Assembly (NCBI GenBank): GCA_934615145.1
Contig: CAKTTM010000003.1
Span: 1-20,598 of the forward strand
DNA: 20,598 nt
Direction of reading: 5' to 3'
From: an uncultured Clostridia bacterium
Lineage (GTDB): Bacteria; Bacillota; Clostridia; Christensenellales; Aristaeellaceae
Every line of letters starts with the position of its first letter. Within the stretch, counting starts at the first letter, position 1. Under the pieces are notes generated by a model. That model saw only the letters and a program-made list of their open reading frames with translations. It had not been told where the DNA came from and made no database searches. A program made the translations under genes and the position numbers. Positions 13,704-19,053 of this stretch are shown here, piece after piece.

Positions 13704-15212
13704 TTACTTGGCAGCCAGCGCGGGGATCTCGGCGTTGACAGCCAGGCCCATGGCGTTCATCAGGCCGTGGAAGATGTCGGTATTGTCGTAGGAGCCTACG
13801 AAGCCTGCAACGCCGGCGCCGGTGGCGTACACGGGCAGCATCACGCCGGTGTGGGCGTAGGAGGTGTAGGCCAGGCCGGCCTTGTGGTTGAGGGCATGGG
13901 TGATGGCCATGGAGAAGGGCTCGTAGCCGCCATAGAGGTAGGCTTCCTCATCGCCCACGATGCGCTGGGCGCGGGGCAGCATGCTAAGCGTATAGGCCTT
14001 CTCCAGGTCGCCGGTCTCCTTGGCGGTCAGGCTCAGGGGCTTGTCAGCGGCCAGGCTCAGGCCAAAGTCGGCCTCCACGATCGCCATGGCGTCGCTAAAG
14101 CTGGTGCCGTCCTCGCGCATCTTGGCGATCTTCTCGTCAAACTTGACGAAGGAGACCTTCTGGCTCTGCAGGTAGTCAAAGTGGGTGTCATAGGCGGTGG
14201 TGGCAAAGCCGATGGTCAGGCCGCCGGTCTCGTGGTCGCCGGTGACGACGATCAGGGTCTCATCGGGATGATCCTTGGCAAAGTTGACGGCTTCCTGTAT
14301 CGCGGCTTCCAGCGCCAGGGTGTCATGGATGCTGGTGGCGGCGTCGTTAGCGTGGCAGGTCCAGTCGATCTTGCCGCCCTCGACCATCAGGAAGAAGCCA
14401 TTGTCGCTATTCAGGTTGCGGATGGCGGCGGCGGTGATGTCCGCCAGGCTCAGGCTCTCTTCGCCAGCGGCCACCTTGGCCACGCGGTCGATCTCATAGA
14501 GCATGGAGTCGCTGTCGCCCTTGTCCGGCACGATGGCCAGGGTGCGGCCGCTGTCGGCATTGATGGCGCGGATGTCTTCGTTGGTGTTGGCAAAGTTCCA
14601 GCCGTTTTCCTTGGCGATCTCAAAGAGGTTCTTGGAGGGATTGGCCTTGTCCTCGCCGTCGGGGCGCTTGAAGCCGCCGCCGCCCAGGAAGTCAAGCACG
14701 GTGCCGCTGAGGCCCTGCACGGAGATATCATAGTACTGGTTGCGGCTGGGCACCTTGGCGTAGAAGGAGGCGGGGGTGGCGTGGTCGATGGAGACGCTGG
14801 ACACAACGCCCACCTTCATGCCGGCTTCCTTGGCATACTCGCTGACCAGCTTGAAGGTCTTTTCCTTGTTGACATCATAGTTGATGACGCCAGAGAGCGT
14901 CTTGCCGCCGGAGGCCATGGAGCTGGCGGTGGAGGCGGAGTCGGGGGCAAAGCTGCTGGCGTCATAGGTGGTCATCACGCCGGTTGACTCAAAGCTGTCA
15001 AACAGCAGCTGGCTTGCCACGGGGCAGGCGCTGTCCGGGTTCTCCTGGGTGCCGCGATAGTAGCGGGTGGCAGTGGTCTGGGGGCTGCCCATGCCGTCGC
15101 CGATAAACAGGAACACATACTTGGCCTTGGGCGCGGCGGGCTCGGCCGCGATGGCGGCGACGGTGCCCAGCAGCATCAGGGCTGCCAGCAGGAGAGCGGT
15201 AAACTTCTTCAT
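13704..15212 (-). CDS. phoA: Secreted alkaline phosphatase, PhoA family
   Basis: This 502-residue exported phosphomonoesterase releases phosphate outside the cytoplasm. The signal peptide (MKKFTALLLAALMLLGTVAA) ends near AIA-AE (22-23). Catalytic elements align with E. coli PhoA: D39 (FIGDGMG, metal), S92 in APDSAST (nucleophile), H144 and T146 in DHATPAS (H replaces the E. coli Asp, as in many homologues), E278 (VEGGKIDW), D283, H287, D326-H327 (TGDHETGG) and H454 (YAHTG). All key residues are present and length is normal. The start has only GAGGG 13 bases away and AAGAAAG nearer. It is monocistronic or leads YibE/F. Four Pho-box-like repeats at 15268-15306 and the weak -35 suggest induction by phosphate starvation. 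Confidence 0.93.
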   Translation of the reverse strand: MKKFTALLLAALMLLGTVAAIAAEPAAPKAKYVFLFIGDGMGSPQTTATRYYRGTQENPDSACPVASQLLFDSFESTGVMTTYDASSFAPDSASTASSMASGGKTLSGVINYDVNKEKTFKLVSEYAKEAGMKVGVVSSVSIDHATPASFYAKVPSRNQYYDISVQGLSGTVLDFLGGGGFKRPDGEDKANPSKNLFEIAKENGWNFANTNEDIRAINADSGRTLAIVPDKGDSDSMLYEIDRVAKVAAGEESLSLADITAAAIRNLNSDNGFFLMVEGGKIDWTCHANDAATSIHDTLALEAAIQEAVNFAKDHPDETLIVVTGDHETGGLTIGFATTAYDTHFDYLQSQKVSFVKFDEKIAKMREDGTSFSDAMAIVEADFGLSLAADKPLSLTAKETGDLEKAYTLSMLPRAQRIVGDEEAYLYGGYEPFSMAITHALNHKAGLAYTSYAHTGVMLPVYATGAGVAGFVGSYDNTDIFHGLMNAMGLAVNAEIPALAAK

Positions 15213-15252
15213 GATAGACTTTCTTCCCTCGTCTTGATACGGTTTCGCATAA

Positions 15253-15306
15253 ATCGTAGCCCGCCCAGGTAAAATCCCGGTGAGTTGATTGTAAAAAGAT
15301 TGTACA
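15253..15306 (-). promoter_or_regulatory. Pho-box-like direct repeats and -10 of the alkaline phosphatase promoter
   Basis: On the minus strand four hexamers recur at exact 11-bp steps: TGTACA (15306-15301), TTTACA (15295-15290), CTCACC (15284-15279) and TTTACC (15273-15268). The first two share TACAATC. This matches the TT(A/T/C)ACA-like repeats bound by PhoP in B. subtilis, which lie at about -20 to -60. A candidate -10, TACGAT (15258-15253), lies nine bases downstream, with no recognisable -35. The operator call is inference from spacing and position. Confidence 0.6.
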
Positions 15307-15333
15307 AAAAATCCCGACCTTTGCGGTCGGGAT
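15305..15333 (-). terminator. Intrinsic terminator of the ZIP transporter gene
   Basis: On the minus strand ATCCCGACC (15333-15325) pairs perfectly with GGTCGGGAT (15319-15311) around a five-base loop and is followed by a run of T. The 3' end of its T tract abuts the first Pho-like repeat of the next promoter. Confidence 0.9.
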
Positions 15334-15352
15334 GCTTGAGACGCAGCGGCTG

Positions 15353-16135
15353 TCAGCCTAATGCCACATCCAGTATCATCATGATGGTAAAGCCCACCGC
15401 CACGCCCATCACGCCGATGTTGGAGTGCTCGCCCTCCTGCAGCTCGGGGATCAACTCTTCCACGCAGACATAGATCATGGCGCCTGCGGCAAAGGCCAGC
15501 AGGTAGGGCAGGATGGGGATCAGCAGGTGGGCAAAGAGCACCGTGATAAAGGCCGCCACCGGCTCCACAGCACCGGACAGGGCGCCCATGGCAAAGGCCT
15601 TGTGCTTGCTGTAACCGCCAGAGCGCAGCGGCATGGAGATGATGGCGCCCTCTGGAAAGTTCTGTATCGCGATGCCGATGGCCAGCGCCAGGGCGGAGGT
15701 CATGGAGATGCCGTTGCCCCCCGCGGCCAGGCCCGCAAAGACCACGCCCACCGCGATGCCCTCGGGGATGTTGTGCAGTGTCACCGCCAGCATCAGCATG
15801 GTGTTCTTCTTGGCCCTCACCGGCGGGCCCTCAGGCTCATCGCTGAAGCGGTGCAGGTGGGGGATGACGCTGTCGAGCAGCATCAAAAAGCCCATGCCCA
15901 GCAGGAAGCCCACCGCCGCCGGCAGCCAGCCGGGCAGCCCCAGGGCCTCGGATTTGTCAATGGCTGGCAGCAGCAGCGACCAGACCGAGGCCGCCATCAT
16001 CACGCCGGCGGCAAAGCCTATCAGCACCTTCTGAATGCGCGGGTGCATCTCGCCCTTCATCAGATAGACCATGCCCGAGCCCAGCACGGTGCCCACCAGG
16101 GGGATCATCAGCCCCAATATGATATCCAGTCTCAC
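15353..16135 (-). CDS. ZIP family divalent metal transporter (ZupT/GufA-like)
   Basis: This 260-residue membrane protein would import zinc, iron or other divalent metals. About eight hydrophobic segments are visible. The two metal-site motifs HNIPEG (121-126) and QNFPEG (158-163) lie in adjacent helices, as in ZupT. The loop before them (HLHRFSDEPEGPPVRAKK) contains histidines and acidic residues. An ATG lies 15 bases upstream in frame (16150) but has no ribosome binding site; GTG 16135 has TGGAGG eight bases upstream, so I chose it. The gene is divergent from the tRNA-editing gene; TATGAT (16179-16174) is a likely -10. An intrinsic terminator follows the stop. The metal cannot be read from the sequence. 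Confidence 0.92.
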   Translation of the reverse strand: MRLDIILGLMIPLVGTVLGSGMVYLMKGEMHPRIQKVLIGFAAGVMMAASVWSLLLPAIDKSEALGLPGWLPAAVGFLLGMGFLMLLDSVIPHLHRFSDEPEGPPVRAKKNTMLMLAVTLHNIPEGIAVGVVFAGLAAGGNGISMTSALALAIGIAIQNFPEGAIISMPLRSGGYSKHKAFAMGALSGAVEPVAAFITVLFAHLLIPILPYLLAFAAGAMIYVCVEELIPELQEGEHSNIGVMGVAVGFTIMMILDVALG

Positions 16136-16173
16136 TTGGCCATCCTCCATGGAAGCGTTCTAAATCGGAGTCT

Positions 16174-16217
16174 ATCATAAGGGGGTATTTGCTTGCAAGC
16201 GTCGCGCGTGCTATCCT
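16174..16217. promoter_or_regulatory. Divergent promoter region (AlaX and ZIP genes) with a 10-bp palindrome
   Basis: For the plus strand TTGCTT (16189-16194) and TATCCT (16212-16217) are 17 bases apart with an extended TGC. For the minus strand TATGAT (16179-16174) is a possible -10 with a poor -35. A perfect palindrome GCTTGCAAGC (16191-16200) covers the plus-strand -35. Confidence 0.6.
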
Positions 16218-16238
16218 GTGCCGTACGGAGGGTTCAGC

Positions 16239-17444
16239 ATGACAGACAGGCTCTACTATCAGGACGCGTACAAGACCGAGTTTAGCAGCAGGGTGTCAGG
16301 CATCCAGCAGCGGCCTGAGGGCCCCTGGCTGGCGCTGGACAGCAGCGCCTTTTACCCCACCTCGGGCGGGCAGCCGCATGACACGGGCAGCCTGGTGGCC
16401 GATGGGCAGGAAGTAAAGGTGCTGGATGTGCTGGCCGATGAGCAGGGCATCCTCTGGCACCGTACAGACAGGGCGCTTGATGTGGGGACGCCGGTGCAGG
16501 GCCGTATCGACTGGCCGCGGCGCTTTGACCACATGCAGCAGCACGCGGGCGAACACATACTGGCCGGCTGCATCCACGCGCTGTTTCAAGGCTATACCCA
16601 TGGCCTGCATGTGGCGCAGGACTATGCCAGCATCGATGTGACGCTGCCCGACGGCGCCATGCGCCTTGACAAGGCGCAGATAGATCAGCTCGAGCTGCTG
16701 GCCAATCAGCGCGTGCAGCAGGACGCCCCCATCCGCAGCTGGTTCCCCACCAAAGAGGAGTTTGACCAGATCCCGCTGCGCAAGGCGCCTGCGGTGGATG
16801 AGCATATCCGCGTGGTGATGGCAGGCGACTTTGAGGCCTGCGCCTGCGGCGGCACGCACCCGAGCAGCACCGGCCAGATAGGCCTGATCAAGGTGCTGGA
16901 CACGCAGCCCTCCAGGGGCAAGATGCGGGTCATCTTTCTGTGCGGGCTGCGCGCCACGCGCCACTACCAGGCGCTTTATCATGCGGCCAGTGAGGCCGGC
17001 GCCCTGCTCTCCAGCCCGGTGAGCGGGCTGCCCCAGGCGGTCGGCCACCTGCAGGCGGAGATCGCCCAGCACAAAGAAGCCCTGCGGGCGCTGAAGCTGC
17101 AGCGCGCGCAGGGCCTGGCCGCGCAATTGCTGGGCGAGGCCCAGCCGCTGCCCGGCGGCGGGCGGCTGGTGCAGGCCCAGCTGGCGGACCATGACATGAA
17201 TGACTTGAAAGAGCTGGCCTCGCTGCTGACGCGCGAGCTTGGCGTGGCGGCGCTGCTGGCTGCGCCCAAGCCGGAGGGCTATCACCTGCTCTTTGCCCGG
17301 CACGAGGCGCTGGGTCAGGACATGGCCGCTCTACTGCGGCAAAGCGGCGCCAGAGGCGGCGGCAGGCCGGACTTCGCCCAGGGCAGCGCGGCGGACGACA
17401 AATCGCTCAGCCAGGCCGCCCAGGCGCTGCTCAGCGCTACTTAG
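16239..17444 (+). CDS. alaX: Alanyl-tRNA editing protein, AlaX type with DHHA1 domain
   Basis: This 401-residue cytoplasmic enzyme hydrolyses mischarged Ala-tRNA (Ser or Gly), a free-standing version of the AlaRS editing domain. The zinc/catalytic motif HMQQHAGEHIL holds H102 and H106, and CACGGTH supplies C203 and H207. The beta-rich N-terminal domain begins LALDSSAFYPTSGGQPHDTG, as in AlaRS second domains. The C-terminal ~110 residues, with GGGRLVQAQLADHD and GARGGGRPDFAQGSA, form the DHHA1 domain. This matches long AlaX proteins (about 390-400 residues). ATG 16239 has CGGAGGG six bases upstream; an upstream in-frame GTG (16218) would lie before the predicted transcription start. The stop overlaps the stop of the convergent VOC gene by four bases. 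Confidence 0.92.
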   Translation: MTDRLYYQDAYKTEFSSRVSGIQQRPEGPWLALDSSAFYPTSGGQPHDTGSLVADGQEVKVLDVLADEQGILWHRTDRALDVGTPVQGRIDWPRRFDHMQQHAGEHILAGCIHALFQGYTHGLHVAQDYASIDVTLPDGAMRLDKAQIDQLELLANQRVQQDAPIRSWFPTKEEFDQIPLRKAPAVDEHIRVVMAGDFEACACGGTHPSSTGQIGLIKVLDTQPSRGKMRVIFLCGLRATRHYQALYHAASEAGALLSSPVSGLPQAVGHLQAEIAQHKEALRALKLQRAQGLAAQLLGEAQPLPGGGRLVQAQLADHDMNDLKELASLLTRELGVAALLAAPKPEGYHLLFARHEALGQDMAALLRQSGARGGGRPDFAQGSAADDKSLSQAAQALLSAT

Positions 17445-17881
17445 GGCAGCGCGGCGTACTGCTTGTCGTACTCAGAGGGGCCGGCCACCACGATCATATA
17501 GCCATCCGGATCGCGGAACCATACCTCCTGGTGCCCGGCGTATTCATTCGTATAGGGCGGCACCTCGGGGATGACGCCGGCGGCGTCCAGCCTTGCGATC
17601 TGCGCCTCAAAGTCATCGGTCTTAAACCACAGCAGCACGCCCAGGCCCGCCGTCTGGCCGGGCTTGAGCAGCGCATCGTGGTTCATATCGGCCTCCGGAC
17701 CGTGCAGCTGCAGCAGCAGGCGGCCATCCTGGCATAGCTGCTCATACTCATCGCCGCCGTGGGCGCTGTGCAGGCCAAGCACCTTTTCATACCACTGGGC
17801 GCTCCCCCGCACGCTTTGCACCGTGATCATGGGATGGATGATCTTGCCGTTCCCCCCCTTGTGTGTTCGTAATTGCATCAT
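17441..17881 (-). CDS. VOC (glyoxalase/bleomycin-resistance fold) family protein
   Basis: This ~146-residue protein has the paired beta-alpha-beta-beta-beta plan of the vicinal oxygen chelate superfamily. The N-terminal half holds HPMITVQSVRGSAQWYEKVL and LLLQLHGPEAD; the C-terminal half holds VLLWFKTDDFEAQIARLDAA and EVWFRDPDGYMIVVAGP. The last is the typical DPDGY signature. Metal-ligand positions resemble those of small antibiotic-resistance-like members, but activity cannot be told. The start is uncertain: ATG 17881, ATG 17878 and TTG 17887 all lack a clear ribosome binding site. The best SD-like run (AAGGGGGGG, near 17852-17860) precedes HPMITV but is too far from ATG 17830. It is convergent with AlaX (4-base stop overlap) and divergent from the ECF operon. 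Confidence 0.8.
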   Translation of the reverse strand: MMQLRTHKGGNGKIIHPMITVQSVRGSAQWYEKVLGLHSAHGGDEYEQLCQDGRLLLQLHGPEADMNHDALLKPGQTAGLGVLLWFKTDDFEAQIARLDAAGVIPEVPPYTNEYAGHQEVWFRDPDGYMIVVAGPSEYDKQYAALP

Positions 17882-17896
17882 ACCCAATCGATTCTA

Positions 17897-17925
17897 TTGA
17901 CAAGCCAACTGCCGCTTGTTAGGAT
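17897..17925 (+). promoter_or_regulatory. Strong promoter of the ECF S component operon
   Basis: A perfect -35 TTGACA (17897-17902), 17-base spacer and TAGGAT (17920-17925) with an extended TGT is one of the best promoter matches in the window. Transcription would begin around 17930-17933, leaving a leader of about 85 bases before the GTG start. Confidence 0.85.
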
Positions 17926-17930
17926 GAGGG

Positions 17931-17993
17931 CAGGCAGAAGCCTGATGAGGGGTGTCATGAAGGCATCAGGGGCCCGACAGGGGCCTGATTTTT
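17931..17993 (+). promoter_or_regulatory. Attenuator-like leader with alternative hairpins
   Basis: Four segments can pair in two exclusive ways. Segment 1 CAGGC (17931-17935) pairs with segment 2 GCCTG (17940-17944); segment 3 ATCAGG (17965-17970) pairs with segment 4 CCTGAT (17984-17989), followed by five Ts, a terminator. Alternatively CCTGATG in segment 2 (17941-17947) pairs with CATCAGG in segment 3 (17964-17970), breaking the terminator. I do not recognise a known riboswitch class. The position upstream of a vitamin-type transporter fits metabolite or translation control, which is inferred. Confidence 0.55.
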
Positions 17994-18019
17994 GTGCTGA
18001 GGAGGATACCCCACTGTGA
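17945..18019 (+). CDS. Possible leader peptide (24 aa) ending on the S-component start
   Basis: A short frame from ATG 17945 reads MRGVMKASGARQGPDFCAEE and four more residues, and stops at TGA 18017-18019, which overlaps the GTG start (18016-18018) of the S component. An internal ATG (17957) has GAGGGG four bases upstream and may be the true start. Translation would run through the terminator hairpin and couple to the transporter gene. The frame is short and could be open by chance, so this is a tentative call. Confidence 0.35.
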   Translation: MRGVMKASGARQGPDFCAEEDTPL

Positions 18020-18552
18020 ACAAACCTGATGTCAAGCGCCTGGTGCTCTCCGCCATGTTTGTGGCGATCGGATTTCTGCTGCCCTTCCTGACGGGCCAGC
18101 TGGCCCAGCTGGGCAGCATGCTCAGCCCCATGCACATCCCGGTGCTGCTGTGCGGCTTCGTCTGCGGCTGGCCCTGGGGCCTGGCGGTGGGCGCCATCAC
18201 GCCGCTGCTGCGCTCGCTGGCGCTGGGCATGCCCCCGTTGTTCCCGGTGGCGGTGGCCATGGCCTTTGAGATGGCCGCCTATGGCGCCATCGCGGGCATA
18301 CTCTATGAGCGTCTGCCCAAGAAGCCCATCAATGTGCTGGTGACGCTGGTGATCGCCATGCTGCTGGGCCGCGTGGTCTGGGGCCTGGCGATGTATGTGC
18401 TGATGGGTCTTTCCGGCGGCGCCTTTGGCTTTGACCGCTTCCTGGCCGGCGCCTTCATCAATGCCTGGCCGGGCATCATCCTGCACATCGTGGTCATCCC
18501 GCCCATCGTGCTGGCGCTGGAGCGCGCCAAGTTCATACCGCTCAAGGGCTGA
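18016..18552 (+). CDS. ECF transporter S component, substrate unknown
   Basis: This 178-residue membrane protein resembles S (substrate-capture) components of energy-coupling-factor importers, which bind a vitamin or precursor and use a shared EcfA/EcfA'/EcfT module (not in this window). About six hydrophobic segments are visible, including VLSAMFVAIGFLLPFLTG (10-27) and ILHIVVIPPIVLALE near the end. SPMHIPVLLCGFVCGWPWG (36-54) and ITPLLRSLALGMPPLFPVAV (60-79) are characteristic of one widespread Clostridia S-component group. The start is GTG 18016 with GAGGAGG about ten bases upstream. It is followed 25 bases later by a DUF3842 gene, in an operon with an attenuator-like leader. Its substrate cannot be assigned. 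Confidence 0.83.
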   Translation: MNKPDVKRLVLSAMFVAIGFLLPFLTGQLAQLGSMLSPMHIPVLLCGFVCGWPWGLAVGAITPLLRSLALGMPPLFPVAVAMAFEMAAYGAIAGILYERLPKKPINVLVTLVIAMLLGRVVWGLAMYVLMGLSGGAFGFDRFLAGAFINAWPGIILHIVVIPPIVLALERAKFIPLKG

Positions 18553-18577
18553 AGCCCTGGCGGCTGGAGGCAATGAG

Positions 18578-18985
18578 TTGAAGATACTGGTCATCGACGG
18601 ACAGGGCGGCGGCATGGGCCGCGCCATCGTGACAGCCCTGCGGGAGCGTCTGCCCCAGCAGCCGCTGCTGGCCCTTGGCACCAATGTGCTGGCCACGCAG
18701 GCCATGCTGAAAGCCGGTGCTGAGCAGGGCGCCACCGGTGAGAACGCCATCCTCTGGCAGTGCCGCGATGCCGATATCATTCTGGGCCCCACCGGCCTGG
18801 TGGCCGCCGGCGCCCTGCTGGGCGAGATCAGCCCGGCCATCGCCTCCGCCGTGGGCGCAAGCCCGGCGCAGAAGTACCTGATCCCCTCCGACCGCTGCAG
18901 CCTGCATGTCATCGGCCTCAAGCCCCAGGGCATGGATGCCGCGGTGGCCGAGCTGGTGGACAGGGTGCGGGAGCATCTGAGCTAA
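18578..18985 (+). CDS. DUF3842 protein with glycine-rich nucleotide-binding-like motif
   Basis: This 135-residue cytoplasmic protein belongs to the DUF3842 family, of unknown function. It begins LKILVIDGQGGGMGRAIVTA, a glycine-rich turn after a first beta strand like those of dinucleotide- or nucleotide-binding folds. A second conserved-looking stretch is ADIILGPTGLVAAGALLGEI, and a third KYLIPSDRCSLHVIGL. The start is TTG 18578, with TGGAGG seven bases upstream. The ATG at 18573 leads to a stop after two codons, and the open frame upstream of TTG has no better start. It follows the ECF S component by 25 bases and precedes a strong terminator, so the pair is one operon and the protein may process or sense the imported compound; that is inference. 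Confidence 0.82.
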   Translation: MKILVIDGQGGGMGRAIVTALRERLPQQPLLALGTNVLATQAMLKAGAEQGATGENAILWQCRDADIILGPTGLVAAGALLGEISPAIASAVGASPAQKYLIPSDRCSLHVIGLKPQGMDAAVAELVDRVREHLS

Positions 18986-19005
18986 ACAAATCATCCATAC
19001 AATTA

Positions 19006-19039
19006 GGGCCGCCGGCGCGATCTGCGCCGGCGGCCCTTT
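19006..19039. terminator. Strong bidirectional terminator between converging genes
   Basis: GGGCCGCCGGCGC (19006-19018) pairs perfectly over 13 bp with GCGCCGGCGGCCC (19024-19036) around a five-base loop, followed by TTT on the plus strand and TAATTGTA on the minus strand. It ends the DUF3842 operon and serves the minus-strand gene ending at 19054. Confidence 0.85.
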
Positions 19040-19053
19040 GCTGTCGTATTGTA

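Noticed and set aside
13308..14987. 559-codon plus-strand open frame opposite the alkaline phosphatase and YibE/F genes
   Set aside because: Its Gly/Val/His-rich composition and lack of motifs are typical of antisense reading of a GC-rich gene. The minus strand holds all phosphatase active-site residues.
16218..16238. Upstream GTG start (16218) for the AlaX protein
   Set aside because: It abuts the predicted -10 box and has no ribosome binding site; ATG 16239 has CGGAGGG at good spacing.
17931..17993. Known riboswitch (TPP, FMN, THF, preQ1, ZTP)
   Set aside because: The leader is too short and lacks the conserved cores I know for these classes; only the alternative-hairpin logic is supported.
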